Part shown: one piece after another, positions 1-9,467 of the stretch
How positions within the stretch are numbered: position 1 is the first letter of the stretch
Layout of the letters: the number at the start of each line of letters is the position of its first letter
DNA from: Planctomyces sp.
GTDB lineage: Bacteria; Planctomycetota; Planctomycetia; Planctomycetales; Planctomycetaceae
Direction of reading: 5' to 3'
Assembly: GCA_019636235.1 (NCBI GenBank)
Contig: JAHBXW010000010.1
Location: forward strand, 62,001-126,000
DNA length: 64,000 bases
Notes under the pieces: generated by a model
What the model saw: only the letters and a program-made list of their open reading frames with translations
Told to the model about the DNA's origin: nothing
Database searches by the model: none
Position numbers and translations under genes: made by a program

Positions 1-1331
1 AGCCGCACCAGCCGCAGAAACTCGTTTCCGAAAATCGTCCCCGCCGCGCAACGCACGCCGTCGCTCGTCTCCAGCGAAATCGAAATCATCGAAGAGAAGT
101 CCGCGGATATCGTCGACGCCGATTCCGTGATCGTGATGCCCCGCTCGCGGGCCAACAGCTCCGCGTTGATGATGTTCACGTCCTCCAGCGCGTGCTGCAG
201 CAAGCCAGCCGTGAACGCGTTGGTGATCAGCCGCGTGGGCCGCGACGCCGCCTCGCCCTGGTAGGTGATGGTGGCCGCCTTCACCGCCGACCCGCGGGTC
301 ATCTGCGCCATGAACAGGCCCAGCCGGTAACCCAGGTCGAGGTAGGGCTTGAGGCCTTCGACTTCCTTGGCCGAGATGGCCGCCATGTTGACGGCGTGCC
401 GCACCTCGTTCCGCGAGAAGAAGGCCGCGATGATCTCGGCCGCTTCGATGGCGACCTGCTCCTGGGCCTCGTCGGTCGAGGCGCCCAGGTGCGGCGTGGC
501 GAGAACCTGCGGCAGTTTCGGCAGGCGGCAATCGGATTTGGGCGGCTCATCGACGAAGACGTCCACGGCCGCCCCCGCCACCTGCTTGGCTTCGATCGCG
601 TCGGCCAGCGCGTTCTCGTCGACGATGCCCCCGCGGGCGCAGTTGATGATCCGCACGCCCTTCTTCATCGCTCCCAGCCGGGCCGCATTGATGATGCCCC
701 GGGTCTCGTCCGACAGCGGCGTGTGCACCGTCACGATGTCGCACTTCGGCAGCATCGCGTCCAGGTCGCGGAACAGTTCGATCCCCTGCTCAGCCGCCTT
801 CTCCGGCGACAGGAACGGGTCGTAGCCCAGCACGTTCATCTCCAGGCCCCGGCAGCGGCGGGCCACCGCCAGGCCGATCCGGCCCAGCCCGACGACGCCG
901 ATCGTCTTGCCGGCCAGCTGCGTCCCGGTGAAGCTCTTGCGATCCCAGCGCCCCTCGCGCATCGAGTGCGAAGCCGGGCCGATGTTGCGGACCAGGGCCA
1001 TCAGCATGGCGATGGTGTGTTCGGCCGTGCTGGTCGTGTTTCCGGCGGGCGTGTTGCAGACGATGATCCCTTCGCGGGTGGCGGCGCCGAGGTCGATGTT
1101 GTCCACGCCGACGCCGGCCCGGACGATGATTTTCAGCCGCTGCTGGCCTTCGAGCAGTTCGGGGGTGAGGCGGGTGGCGCTGCGGACGATGATGGCGTCG
1201 GCGTTTTGCAGTTCTTCGCGGACCTGGGCGGGCGAGAGCCCCGATTTGTTGACGACTTCGAGCCCCGGGGTTTCGGACAGGAGCGCCAGGCCGGCGGCGG
1301 ACAGGTTGTCGGTGATCAGGACGCGGGGCAT
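1..1331 (-). CDS. serA: D-3-phosphoglycerate dehydrogenase (3' end outside window)
   Basis: Cytosolic enzyme that oxidises 3-phosphoglycerate with NAD+ in the first committed step of serine synthesis. Reading from the ATG at 1331, about 443 residues are visible. They begin MPRVLITDNLSAAG and contain the Rossmann motif VVGLGRIG, the substrate arginine in RAGVGVDN, the acidic partner in DVFVDEPP and the catalytic histidine in TPHLGAST. The part after about residue 320 matches the intervening (ASB) domain of long-form SerA. The C-terminal ACT regulatory domain of the usual ~525-residue enzyme would lie beyond base 1. It is transcribed away from the BRCT-MerR gene start but on the same strand, 169 bases downstream of that gene's stop. 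Family assignment is secure; allosteric control by serine is inferred from the long form only. Confidence 0.96.
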   Translation of the reverse strand, partial: MPRVLITDNLSAAGLALLSETPGLEVVNKSGLSPAQVREELQNADAIIVRSATRLTPELLEGQQRLKIIVRAGVGVDNIDLGAATREGIIVCNTPAGNTTSTAEHTIAMLMALVRNIGPASHSMREGRWDRKSFTGTQLAGKTIGVVGLGRIGLAVARRCRGLEMNVLGYDPFLSPEKAAEQGIELFRDLDAMLPKCDIVTVHTPLSDETRGIINAARLGAMKKGVRIINCARGGIVDENALADAIEAKQVAGAAVDVFVDEPPKSDCRLPKLPQVLATPHLGASTDEAQEQVAIEAAEIIAAFFSRNEVRHAVNMAAISAKEVEGLKPYLDLGYRLGLFMAQMTRGSAVKAATITYQGEAASRPTRLITNAFTAGLLQHALEDVNIINAELLARERGITITESASTISADFSSMISISLETSDGVRCAAGTIFGNEFLRLVR

Positions 1332-1500
1332 CACGTGGCTCGAAGAACGGAGTCAGAAGTCGGAAACGTCCGCCGCAGCGGAATCCGTAAGGATAGGGGA
1401 CCCGGCGACGGCGGCAAGCGCGCGGGAGAACCTGCCCGAAATCGCGACATCCGAGCCTCAGGCGGCGACGGACAGGTTCCCGGGCGGCGACCTCGGGAAT

Positions 1501-2712
1501 TCATTCCCGATCGAGCGACAGGTGCTGCCGTGCGAGGTCGGCCCATGGACCGCGGGGGTTATGCGCCAGAAACGCTTCCCAGTGCGGCCGCGCTTCGCCG
1601 TCCCGGCCCTGCGTCGTCAGCAGGTCGGCCAGGTGATAATGGGCGTCCGGGAACTCCGGGTGCACGTCGAGCGCGATCCGGAACGCATCCGCCGCGGACT
1701 CCGCGTCTCCCATCTCCGTCAGCAGGCAACCGAGCTGCGTCCAGGCTTCGAGATAATCGTGATCATGCTCGACGGCCGCGTAATAACGTTCCAGCGCCCC
1801 GGACAGGGCGCCGGATCGGTACAGGCACTCCGCCAGGTGGAAATGCGCTTCCGGATAGGCCGGCGTCTGCATCACCGCGCAGCGGAAGGCTTCGACGGCC
1901 CCGTCGAGCTGTTCATCGGCGTACCGCCGACACCCCTCCTCGAACCAGTCGGTGGCGGACCAGTCGGGAACCGTCGTCCGCGCGACAAACGGCACGGCAG
2001 CCGGCTCGCTCTCCTCGTCCGGGGCCTCGTCCTCCGTCTGCGGATCGAAAGCCAGCAGCCTCTGGCCGCTGGCCGGCTCCTTCAGCCCATGATCGTCCCG
2101 CACTACGACACGCTGGTGATGCGCCAGCAGCCGCAACTGTTCGAGCGGCCGGCCCTGCCCCTGTTTCACCCCCGGCAGGTCCCTCAGGCTGCGTTCCAGT
2201 TCTTCGCGCGGCACGCCGGAGGCCAGGAGTTCCGACAGCCGCCGGGCGCTCGCCGCCTCCTGAAAATCGAAGTACGGCAGCCGATACACCTTCCGCACCG
2301 AACGGATCAGCCCGGCCCGCTCCCAACCCCGGATGACGTGCACCGATGTGTCCAGCAACTGGCTGAGCATCGCCGGCGTGTACAGCCTCCGAGACTCCTC
2401 CCGGCCTTCCGTCAGCCCCAGGAGCTGCAGAAAGTCCGATTCGCTGATGATCCGCAGTTCGCCCCCCGCTTCAAGAATCCGCTGCGCCTCCTGCAGCTTC
2501 ACCGACGGTCGGCCGTCGTTCTCCAGGGGCCAGCCCTCTTCGCCGACGACGAGCATCGTCGTCTGGCGGCTGATATGCTCGGACGCTTCGCCGCCGTGGC
2601 GTTCCGTCAGCTCGCCGGCCTGCGCGTGCGTCATCGAGGCCAGCACGCCCGTGAAGGCCACGCGCTCTCCCTGCAGGGCGGGCGAACTCGAAAGCGACGG
2701 GGGAGAGGGCAT
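1501..2712 (-). CDS. BRCT - MerR-like HTH - TPR fusion protein
   Basis: A 403-residue protein with three recognisable parts. Residues ~13-97 look like a BRCT domain (GERVAFTGVLASMTHAQAGEL, then TTMLVVGEEGW). Residues ~107-180 resemble a MerR-type winged helix (YTPAMLSQLLDTSVHVIRGW). Residues ~255-400 form tetratricopeptide repeats, with recurring AHFHLAE and AHYHLADLL patterns. BRCT domains bind phosphopeptides or DNA ends and MerR domains bind DNA, so a regulatory or DNA-linked scaffold role is plausible but inferred. The ATG at 2712 is chosen because the BRCT fold begins just after it; an earlier in-frame start at 2826 would add a low-complexity leader. It is divergent from truA across about 140 bases. 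No characterised homologue is recognised. Confidence 0.85.
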   Translation of the reverse strand: MPSPPSLSSSPALQGERVAFTGVLASMTHAQAGELTERHGGEASEHISRQTTMLVVGEEGWPLENDGRPSVKLQEAQRILEAGGELRIISESDFLQLLGLTEGREESRRLYTPAMLSQLLDTSVHVIRGWERAGLIRSVRKVYRLPYFDFQEAASARRLSELLASGVPREELERSLRDLPGVKQGQGRPLEQLRLLAHHQRVVVRDDHGLKEPASGQRLLAFDPQTEDEAPDEESEPAAVPFVARTTVPDWSATDWFEEGCRRYADEQLDGAVEAFRCAVMQTPAYPEAHFHLAECLYRSGALSGALERYYAAVEHDHDYLEAWTQLGCLLTEMGDAESAADAFRIALDVHPEFPDAHYHLADLLTTQGRDGEARPHWEAFLAHNPRGPWADLARQHLSLDRE

Positions 2713-2852
2713 ACCGCAGTGAACCAGGACTGGGCTCACTCCGCCGTCCCACCCGGGGATGCTCGCAGCGTCCGATGGGACGCGGCGAGGGCGGCGGACC
2801 AGCCTCCACGCCCCTCGATTGTTCAACCCTGGACCGGTTTCGCAACCCTCCC

Positions 2853-3644
2853 ATGACTCGCAACATCCGATTGACGCTGGCCTACGACGGCGGGGCCTAC
2901 GCCGGCTGGCAGGTCCAGCCCGATCGGCCGACGATCCAGCGGACGGTCGAGGAGGCGATTTGGAGCCTCACCGGCGAGCGAGTTTCGCTCCTGGCCGCGG
3001 GCCGCACTGACGCCGGCGTCCACGCGCTCGGGCAGGTCGCGAACTTTCGGACCGCCTCGCCCATCCCTCCCCAGAAATGGCGACCCGCCCTGCAGTCGAA
3101 GCTTCCGCCGGACATCGTCATCCGCGACAGCCGCGAGGTCCCGCTGGACTTTCATGCGACGTTCGCCGCCAAATCCAAGAGGTATCGGTATCTGATCCGC
3201 CACTCCATCGTCGACGACCCCTTTCTGCGGCGGTACTGCTGGCGGCTGGGAGGCGAGCTGGACGTCCCCGCCATGAACGTCGCGGCACAGTGTCTCGTCG
3301 GCACGCACGATTTCCGGAGTTTCGAATCGCACTGGCCGAACACGTCGACCAGCGTCCGCACGATGACCCGGGCGACCGCCTTTCGTACGTCGGCCTGGCT
3401 GCCTTGGAGCGTTCCGGAGACGGCCGATCCGGCTCGAGACTCGGGGCCGTTCGTGTGTTTCGAAATCGACGGGAACGGGTTTCTTTACAACATGGTGCGG
3501 GCGATCGTGGGGACGCTGGCGAACGTGGGCCGAGGCACGTGGACGGCCGATGATTTTCGGACCGCGCTGGCGGCGGGCGACCGTCGGCTCGCGGGAGAGA
3601 CGGCGCCCCCCCAGGGGCTGTACCTGGTGTCGGTCACATATTGA
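2853..3644 (+). CDS. truA: tRNA pseudouridine(38-40) synthase
   Basis: Cytosolic enzyme that isomerises uridines 38-40 in the anticodon stem-loop of tRNAs to pseudouridine. The 263-residue product matches the family in length. It shows the N-terminal RLTLAYDGGAYAGWQ, the catalytic aspartate in AAGRTDAGVHALGQV, the KRYRYLI strand, and the C-terminal GNGFLYNMVRAIVGTL. The start at 2853 (MTRNIRLTL) fits the family; an in-frame start 78 bases upstream would add a proline-rich leader with no counterpart. No Shine-Dalgarno sequence is visible. A strong hairpin follows the stop at 3666-3688. Confidence 0.97.
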   Translation: MTRNIRLTLAYDGGAYAGWQVQPDRPTIQRTVEEAIWSLTGERVSLLAAGRTDAGVHALGQVANFRTASPIPPQKWRPALQSKLPPDIVIRDSREVPLDFHATFAAKSKRYRYLIRHSIVDDPFLRRYCWRLGGELDVPAMNVAAQCLVGTHDFRSFESHWPNTSTSVRTMTRATAFRTSAWLPWSVPETADPARDSGPFVCFEIDGNGFLYNMVRAIVGTLANVGRGTWTADDFRTALAAGDRRLAGETAPPQGLYLVSVTY

Positions 3645-3665
3645 TTCCGGCAAAGAGACGGGCGC

Positions 3666-3688
3666 CACGGTCGGCTTGTCCGACCGTG
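3666..3688. terminator. Intergenic hairpin downstream of truA
   Basis: A perfect 9-bp stem, CACGGTCGG / CCGACCGTG, with loop CTTGT, sits 22 bases after the truA stop. There is no T-tract, so it may be a weak terminator, an mRNA 3' stabiliser, or a dispersed intergenic palindrome. Confidence 0.45.
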
Positions 3689-3850
3689 CCGACGGGGATC
3701 GTTGACCGGAGCGGCGGAGCCCTTGCTTGGACCGCCGGGGCCATCCGCACGGCCCCGCACGCTCATCGGCCAATTGCTGACTCTCGCCCCGCGTCCGCCT
3801 ACAATTCGCGCTGCCTCGTGCGACCCGCTCTTTCCCGTTACGTTCCGTCA

Positions 3851-4654
3851 ATGATCAAGCCCCGCGTCTGCGTCCTCCGAGCCCCTGGCACCAACTGCGA
3901 TGTCGAGACGGCGTTCGCCTTCGAAAACTGCGGCGCCGACGCCGAACGCGTGCACCTGTTCCGGCTGCTCGAGGACCCCTCGCTGCTGGACCGATTCCAG
4001 GTCCTGTGCGTGCCGGGCGGGTTCAGCTATGGCGACGACCTGGGCGCGGGGGTGGTGTTCGGCTCGCAGCTGCGGGGGCGGCTGGGCGATGCGTTCGGCC
4101 GGTTTCTGACGGCCGACAAGCTCGCGCTGGGCATCTGCAACGGGTTTCAGGTGCTGGTCAAAGCGGGCATCCTGCCGGACGGCGGCGAGGGCTGGTCGGG
4201 CGACGCGACGAAGCCCCGCGACATGACGCTGACCTGGAATCGGAACGGCACGTACACGGCGCTCTGGACCCGTCTGCGGGTCTGTTCGCCGAAGTGCGTC
4301 TTCCTGCGGGGCATCGAAACGATGGATGCGCCGATCGCCCACGCGGAAGGCCGGATCGCCGTGCGGGACCCCGCGATCCTCGACCGCTGGCGCGAGCGGG
4401 GCCAGGTCGCCCTGTGTTACGTCGACAGCGCTGGACAACAGTGTGCGGACGTCCTGCCCTGGCCCGACAATCCGAACGGCTCGTTCGCCAACATCGCCGG
4501 ACTGTGCGACGCGACCGGCCGCGTGTTCGGACTCATGCCGCACCCCGAGCGATTCCTGTTCGCGACTCAGCACCCGACGTGGACGCGCGACGGCCGCCAG
4601 GGGGAAGGGGACGGCATGAAGATCTTCCGGAACGCCGTTGAATACTTCGGCTGA
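3851..4654 (+). CDS. purQ: Phosphoribosylformylglycinamidine synthase subunit I (glutamine amidotransferase)
   Basis: Glutaminase subunit of FGAM synthase, step 4 of purine synthesis; it supplies ammonia to PurL with the help of PurS. The 267-residue protein has a class I amidotransferase fold: RAPGTNCD at the start, GGFSYGDDLGAG (oxyanion region), the nucleophilic cysteine in LGICNGFQVL, and the His-Glu pair in MPHPERF. The ATG at 3851 (MIKPRVCVLRAPG) matches the family N-terminus; upstream in-frame codons read as intergenic sequence. purL and purS are not in the window. Slightly longer than typical bacterial PurQ (~225-240), as in the variant used by organisms with separate PurL/PurQ/PurS. 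Confidence 0.96.
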   Translation: MIKPRVCVLRAPGTNCDVETAFAFENCGADAERVHLFRLLEDPSLLDRFQVLCVPGGFSYGDDLGAGVVFGSQLRGRLGDAFGRFLTADKLALGICNGFQVLVKAGILPDGGEGWSGDATKPRDMTLTWNRNGTYTALWTRLRVCSPKCVFLRGIETMDAPIAHAEGRIAVRDPAILDRWRERGQVALCYVDSAGQQCADVLPWPDNPNGSFANIAGLCDATGRVFGLMPHPERFLFATQHPTWTRDGRQGEGDGMKIFRNAVEYFG

Positions 4655-4708
4655 TCGGACTGCTCAGCAGGTTCCGAGGACCGGTCGGCTGGCGATTCTC
4701 CGTTCGAC

Positions 4709-6955
4709 TCAATCGCCGACAACCGCGCCGGTCCCGGACCCGGATCGCGGGTTTGCGCTGTCTGCCGCGTCGCCATCCGGCCGGGATCGCCCCGATAGCA
4801 CGACGAGCAGCAGCCCGATCGCCAGGCAGCCCGCCGACGCGACCAGCAGCCACCACGGCAGATGCGTGCGCCCTTCCATGTCCAGGCCGGCCGCCTGCAA
4901 CTCCTCGCGATAGCGCGCGATCGCCAGCAGGATGCCGTTGTGGGCCACATGGAACACGATGCCCGGCAACACGCTGCCGGACCGCAGTGCGATCGTGCCC
5001 AGCACGATCCCCAGCAACGTGCTCGGCAGAAACCGCTCCACGGCCAGCGATCCCCCAACCAGCAGATGAAACGCGCCGAAGGCGCAGGACGTTGCGATCA
5101 CGACGCCGGCGGCGCTCAGGCGCCGGGCGATCGACGCGAACAGCACGCCGCGGAAACTCAACTCCTCGAACACCGCCGGGACGACCGCCATGGACAGGAG
5201 CACGGCCGCGAACGGCACGTTGTTCCACTCCCGCAGAATCCCCGACACCCGTTCGAGCTGCTCGGGCCCCAGCGTCGAAATCCCCGCCGCCTGCTGCGCC
5301 AGCGCGACCTCATGCATCAGCGGCCACGTCAATAGACCGGCCAGCAGGCTGCCCGCGATGGCCAGTCCGGGCGCGCGATGCAGGCGGAACGCATCCAGCG
5401 CGGGTATTCGTTTCCAGACCGCGACCAGCCAAGGCCAGGCCCCGAACAGCAGCGCCGTCAGCAGTGCGTTCAGCAGCAGGCGCGTCGCAATGCTCAACCC
5501 AGCGGAGCGGCCGATCAGGCTGCCGAACACGAAGAACAATGGAAACACGATCACGAACACCGCCGCCGCGACATCGGGCGATGGTCGCGCGGGCTCGGGA
5601 GGCCGCCGGAACAGGTCGCCCCACCCGGCGCTGCTTCCCGCCAGCACGGCGTCGCTGCCGAACCACCGCGCGGCGACCGACAACGCGCCCATCCCGTACA
5701 ACAGCGTCGAACCGACCACGAGGATCGCCAGCCCCGCCGAGGCCGTGCCCAGCACCGTCGCCCGCGCCAGGAGCACAATGTTCAACAGCGGCACGACGGC
5801 GTACGCGGGGCTCAGCTCCACCCCCGGAATCAGGCTCACCACCCCCGGCGCCAGCGACACCAGCATCAAGGGAATCAGGTAGGCCTGCGCCTCCTTGAAG
5901 CTGCGGGCCACGCTCGTCAGGCACAGCAGCACCGCGGAGAAAAAGGCCGCGAACACCACCAGCAGGAAAAACAGCGCGGCGATCGCCCGAACCGTCACCC
6001 CCTGGTCGCCGAACAGCGCGGCGTCCAACCCCACCGACTGCATCGTGATCAGCATGGCCGCCATGTTGATGCCGGCCGTCAGCACCGCCACCGTCACTAC
6101 CGCCACGTACTTGGCCAGCAGAATCCCCAGCCGCGACACCGGCGCAGCGATCAGCGTCTCCAGCGTGTGGCGCTCGCGCTCTCCCGCGGTCAGGTCGATC
6201 GATGGATAGACGGCCCCCGTCACCGTCATCAACAACAACACCAGCGGCACCAGGCTGGCCAGCATCGCCCCCGCCGCTTCCCGCGAGGGCAGCACCGTCA
6301 CGATCACCTCCGCCACGTTTGTTGGCCGGCCCGATTCCACCGCCACCCGGTGCAGCCAGTTCGCGTTCACCGCTTCAATGCGGTCCAGCACGTAGCGGTA
6401 GGCCGCCGTGCTGCGCGGAGAGCCCTCGACGTACACCAGCCGCAACAGGCCGCCCGCTTCGGCGTCCCGTCCGAATTCCGGACGCTGCTCCAGGACGATC
6501 CCCAGATCGACCAGCCCCATGGCGACATGCGCATCGACGTCGTACGGCGGCTGGCCGGGATCCGGGCGGCTGGCATGCAGCACCGGCTCCTGCGACAGCT
6601 GGGCGGCGGAGTCCCCCGGATCAGTGGCAGAGCTTTGTTGCTCGAACCGGCGGCGGAACCGTTCGCGGCTGCGATGCAGCTCCCGCCCCTGCTCGATCAA
6701 CCGCTCGATGAGCCGCGCCTGTTCCTCGGTCGCGAAGGCCACGAAATACTCGGGCCGCGAGTCCGCCGACAACTGGGTCAGCAGCAGCCGTTGAAACGCG
6801 ACGCCCAGCAGCGGGTACGCCAGCACGGGCATCAGGATGAGAGTCAGCAGCGTGCGGCGGTCCCGCAGCGTCTCGCGGAGTTCTTTGCCGACGAGCCGGA
6901 ACCGTCGGGGCCAGGGCGAGCCGCGCTGACCCGCGGTCGGCGACGGTTGGTTCAC
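4709..6955 (-). CDS. ABC-2 permease fused to CPBP intramembrane protease
   Basis: A 748-residue membrane protein. The first half is an ABC-2/NatB-type permease: [17 protein letters not shown] at the cytoplasmic start, a large external loop, and the [17 protein letters not shown] signature before a cluster of membrane segments. The second half, from about residue 470, adds membrane helices and a CPBP (CAAX/Abi) protease core with EELSFRG near residue 597, GAFH near 630 and HVAHN near 669. The start is a GTG at 6955, overlapping the ATP-binding gene stop as GTGA, so the pair is translationally coupled. Longer in-frame readings upstream lie inside the ATPase gene and are rejected. Family knowledge suggests sodium or drug export; the role of the protease half is unknown. 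Confidence 0.88.
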   Translation of the reverse strand: MNQPSPTAGQRGSPWPRRFRLVGKELRETLRDRRTLLTLILMPVLAYPLLGVAFQRLLLTQLSADSRPEYFVAFATEEQARLIERLIEQGRELHRSRERFRRRFEQQSSATDPGDSAAQLSQEPVLHASRPDPGQPPYDVDAHVAMGLVDLGIVLEQRPEFGRDAEAGGLLRLVYVEGSPRSTAAYRYVLDRIEAVNANWLHRVAVESGRPTNVAEVIVTVLPSREAAGAMLASLVPLVLLLMTVTGAVYPSIDLTAGERERHTLETLIAAPVSRLGILLAKYVAVVTVAVLTAGINMAAMLITMQSVGLDAALFGDQGVTVRAIAALFFLLVVFAAFFSAVLLCLTSVARSFKEAQAYLIPLMLVSLAPGVVSLIPGVELSPAYAVVPLLNIVLLARATVLGTASAGLAILVVGSTLLYGMGALSVAARWFGSDAVLAGSSAGWGDLFRRPPEPARPSPDVAAAVFVIVFPLFFVFGSLIGRSAGLSIATRLLLNALLTALLFGAWPWLVAVWKRIPALDAFRLHRAPGLAIAGSLLAGLLTWPLMHEVALAQQAAGISTLGPEQLERVSGILREWNNVPFAAVLLSMAVVPAVFEELSFRGVLFASIARRLSAAGVVIATSCAFGAFHLLVGGSLAVERFLPSTLLGIVLGTIALRSGSVLPGIVFHVAHNGILLAIARYREELQAAGLDMEGRTHLPWWLLVASAGCLAIGLLLVVLSGRSRPDGDAADSANPRSGSGTGAVVGD

Positions 6956-7704
6956 GAAACGCTCCCGGCCAGCGGACCTTCCCGCAGCATCCCGACGAAC
7001 ATGTCGACCAATCCCGCCTCCCCCGTCGTCGCCTGCAGCTCCGCCAGCGTCCCCTCGTGCTGCATCCGTCCGCGAAACAAAAGTCCGAACCGGTCGCAGA
7101 GTCGCCCGGCCTCGTCCAGATGATGCGTCGACACGACCACCGCGCGCCGCTGCGACCGCAACAGGCCGACATAATCGAACACCACCTGGCTGCCGACGAC
7201 GTCCAGCCCCAGCGTCGGTTCGTCCATCAGCACCAGCGGCGGATCGTGAATCAGCGCCCGCGCCAGGTTCACCCGCTGTTTCTGACCCGTGCTCAGGGTC
7301 GCGGACCGCTGATCCAGGTAGCCGCGGAGATCGAGCAGCTTCGAAAGCTCCTCGATTCTGGGGGCGGTGTGATCGGCGGGGACGTCGTAGACGTCGGCGA
7401 AGTATTGCAGGATTTCCCGCGGCGTCAGCCACTGGTACAGCCCGGCGCTGGCCGAGACCAGCCCGATCCGCCGCTTCACTTCCTGAGGCGACTTCAGAAT
7501 GCTGCAGCCATCGACGACGACGTCTCCGGACGTCGGTTCCAACAGGCCCAGCAGGCAGCGGAGGGTCGTCGTCTTGCCGGCGCCGTTGGGGCCCAGCAGT
7601 CCGTAGACTTCGCCCGCGGCGACATGGAACGAGACATCGTTGACCGCCAGAAACGCCCGCCCGTCGCGATGAAACTCCTTCGAGAGACGGTCGACGGTGA
7701 GCAT
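6952..7704 (-). CDS. ABC transporter ATP-binding protein (NatA-like)
   Basis: A 250-residue cytoplasmic ATPase that powers the downstream permease-protease protein. Visible motifs are Walker [11 protein letters not shown]-loop region, signature [15 protein letters not shown], Walker [13 protein letters not shown] and the switch histidine in VSTHHLDEA. The signature begins STGQ rather than SGGQ, as in several NatA-type ATPases. The ATG at 7704 ([11 protein letters not shown]) is chosen because the fold begins at once; the in-frame start at 7743 adds only an Arg/Pro leader. Its stop overlaps the GTG of the permease. Divergent from the FGGY kinase gene, sharing about 150 bases that must hold both promoters. 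Confidence 0.93.
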   Translation of the reverse strand: MLTVDRLSKEFHRDGRAFLAVNDVSFHVAAGEVYGLLGPNGAGKTTTLRCLLGLLEPTSGDVVVDGCSILKSPQEVKRRIGLVSASAGLYQWLTPREILQYFADVYDVPADHTAPRIEELSKLLDLRGYLDQRSATLSTGQKQRVNLARALIHDPPLVLMDEPTLGLDVVGSQVVFDYVGLLRSQRRAVVVSTHHLDEAGRLCDRFGLLFRGRMQHEGTLAELQATTGEAGLVDMFVGMLREGPLAGSVS

Positions 7705-7857
7705 GCTCGGACGCGGTCTCTGCGGTCGGCGGCCGCCGCGCACGACTTGGCGGGGCCGGGGAGGATGGCTTATGACATCAGCCTAGCCGCCAGGCGCGCA
7801 GCGGCAAGTCGCAGGCGCTCCGCAATCCCCCCGCGGCCGATGGGAGATCCTCCAGAC

Positions 7858-9180
7858 ATGACGCTGTTTCTCGGTGTGGATGTCGGCAGCAGTTCCATCA
7901 AGGCGGCGACCCTCGACCCCGAGGCGGGCACGATCGGCCCGATCCGCAGCCGGCCCTTCCCCGATCCCCAGGCGGGACCGCCGCTGCACTTTGAAATCGA
8001 GCCCGCCCAGGTCGCCGCGCGGATCCGCGAGTTGATCGATGAACTTCTGCCTCGTCCGGGCGATTGCGCAGGGCTGGTGATGTGCAGCCAGATGGGGGGG
8101 CTGCTGTTCATCGGTCCGAATGGCGAGTTTCGTTCTCCGTATTACTCGTGGCGGGATCAGCGGGTCGTGGAACCTCATCCGTCGGGAAGGGGGTCGTGGT
8201 ACGACGTCTATGCCGCGCGGCTGAACGATGCGGACTTCCGCGCCGTCGGACGCGAGCTTCGGCCGGGTTCGACCACCACGCTGTTGCACTGGCTGTGCGA
8301 AAAGGGGCAGTTGCCGGGGTCCGACGCGATGCCGGTGACGCTGACGGACGGCGTGCAGGCGCACCTGTGCGGGGCGTTTCCCGCGACCGATCCGACGCTC
8401 GCGTTGGGCACAATGAACCTTGAGTCCGGCGCATGGCATGGTCCCGTCTTTGAGGCGGCCGGAGCCGGCGCGTTCCCGCATTCCCGCCTGCAGCCGTTCC
8501 TGGAGCCGATGGGGCGCGTGCGCGTCGGCAATGCCTCGATTCCCTGCTATCCCGCGGTGGGAGACCACCAGGCGGCGCTGCGGGGCGTCGGCCTGGAAGA
8601 GGGGGAGTTGTCGATCAACTGCTCGACCGGCTCGCAGGTCAGCCAGGCGACGCGCACGCTCGTCCTGGGTGATTACCAGTCGCGTCCGTTCTTTGGGGGC
8701 CGGTCTCTGAACACGCTGACGCATCTGCCGGCCGGCCGCTCGCTGAATGTCCTGCTGGACCTGTTGCTGGAGCTTCCGAGAGCGTTGGGGCACGAGGTGC
8801 GGGATCCGTGGGACTGGATCGCGCGGGAGTCGTCCGCCGCGCCGGCCGAAGAGCTGGACGTGGACCTGTCGTTCTTCGCCGGGCCGATGGGGGACCGCGG
8901 CCGTATCGGCAACATCCGGACAGACAATCTGCGCGTGGGTCCGCTGTTTCGGGCTGCGTTTCGCAACATGGCGGAGAATTACGCGCGGTGCGCCGTGCGG
9001 ATTTCCCCGGCGCGGGACTGGTCGGCCGTGCTCGTCTCGGGCGGCCTGCCGCAGAAGATTCCGGCGCTGCGCGAGCAGATCGCGTCGCATTTCGAGACGG
9101 CCTGTCGATTCAGCTCGGAAACCGAAGAGACGCTGGCGGGGCTGCTGTCGATGGCGCAAGAAATCGCGTCCGGCGAGTGA
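7858..9180 (+). CDS. FGGY-family carbohydrate kinase
   Basis: A 440-residue cytosolic kinase of the FGGY family (ASKHA fold). It begins MTLFLGVDVGSSSIKA, the phosphate-1 loop, and has the central PAVGDHQAAL motif with the likely catalytic aspartate. The phosphate-2 stretch ELSINCSTGSQVS and the late adenosine-binding ALVSGGLPQKIP-type region follow. The overall arrangement resembles sedoheptulokinase-like members more than glycerol or xylulose kinases, but the sugar cannot be fixed from sequence alone. Start at 7858 is preceded by GGGAG about 11 bases upstream. It stands alone, with no transporter or isomerase beside it to indicate the substrate. Confidence 0.88.
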   Translation: MTLFLGVDVGSSSIKAATLDPEAGTIGPIRSRPFPDPQAGPPLHFEIEPAQVAARIRELIDELLPRPGDCAGLVMCSQMGGLLFIGPNGEFRSPYYSWRDQRVVEPHPSGRGSWYDVYAARLNDADFRAVGRELRPGSTTTLLHWLCEKGQLPGSDAMPVTLTDGVQAHLCGAFPATDPTLALGTMNLESGAWHGPVFEAAGAGAFPHSRLQPFLEPMGRVRVGNASIPCYPAVGDHQAALRGVGLEEGELSINCSTGSQVSQATRTLVLGDYQSRPFFGGRSLNTLTHLPAGRSLNVLLDLLLELPRALGHEVRDPWDWIARESSAAPAEELDVDLSFFAGPMGDRGRIGNIRTDNLRVGPLFRAAFRNMAENYARCAVRISPARDWSAVLVSGGLPQKIPALREQIASHFETACRFSSETEETLAGLLSMAQEIASGE

Positions 9181-9467
9181 CTTCAGACCCACTACTTCAG
9201 CAGCCCGGACCTTTCGTCCCATCTCGACTGCCCGCAATAGGTTGTGTGAACCGGCCCGGCGCCTGACTTGCCCCAGCCTGAGCCATAGCTCACAATCCAC
9301 GGAGGGACAGGGGGAACTTTCCGGGAATCAGATCGTTTTCCGAAAAAATCGGTGGACCCGGCTAGGAGGGCTGGTGCATCCTGAAGCGGCGATTTCAATG
9401 CGCCGCAACCTGCGCAGATCGCCAGAGTTTCCAGGTCAACACAACAGGTCGCACAACGAGGAGCCCC
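9181..9467. other. Intergenic region upstream of PEP-CTERM gene
   Basis: No gene is seen here. The stretch 9325-9355 is the most A+T-rich part and may hold the promoter of the next gene, but no clear -35/-10 pair is recognised. A good ribosome binding site, GAGGAG, lies 6-7 bases before the ATG at 9468. Confidence 0.4.

Noticed and set aside
192-2336. A 714-codon open frame on the + strand
   Set aside because: It lies antisense to serA and the BRCT gene, has Arg/Pro/Asp-rich composition without domains, and is a shadow frame typical of GC-rich DNA.
6956-7432. N-terminal extension of the permease-protease frame
   Set aside because: The 159 residues before the GTG at 6955 overlap the ATPase gene in another frame and are low-complexity; the GTGA junction is the natural start.
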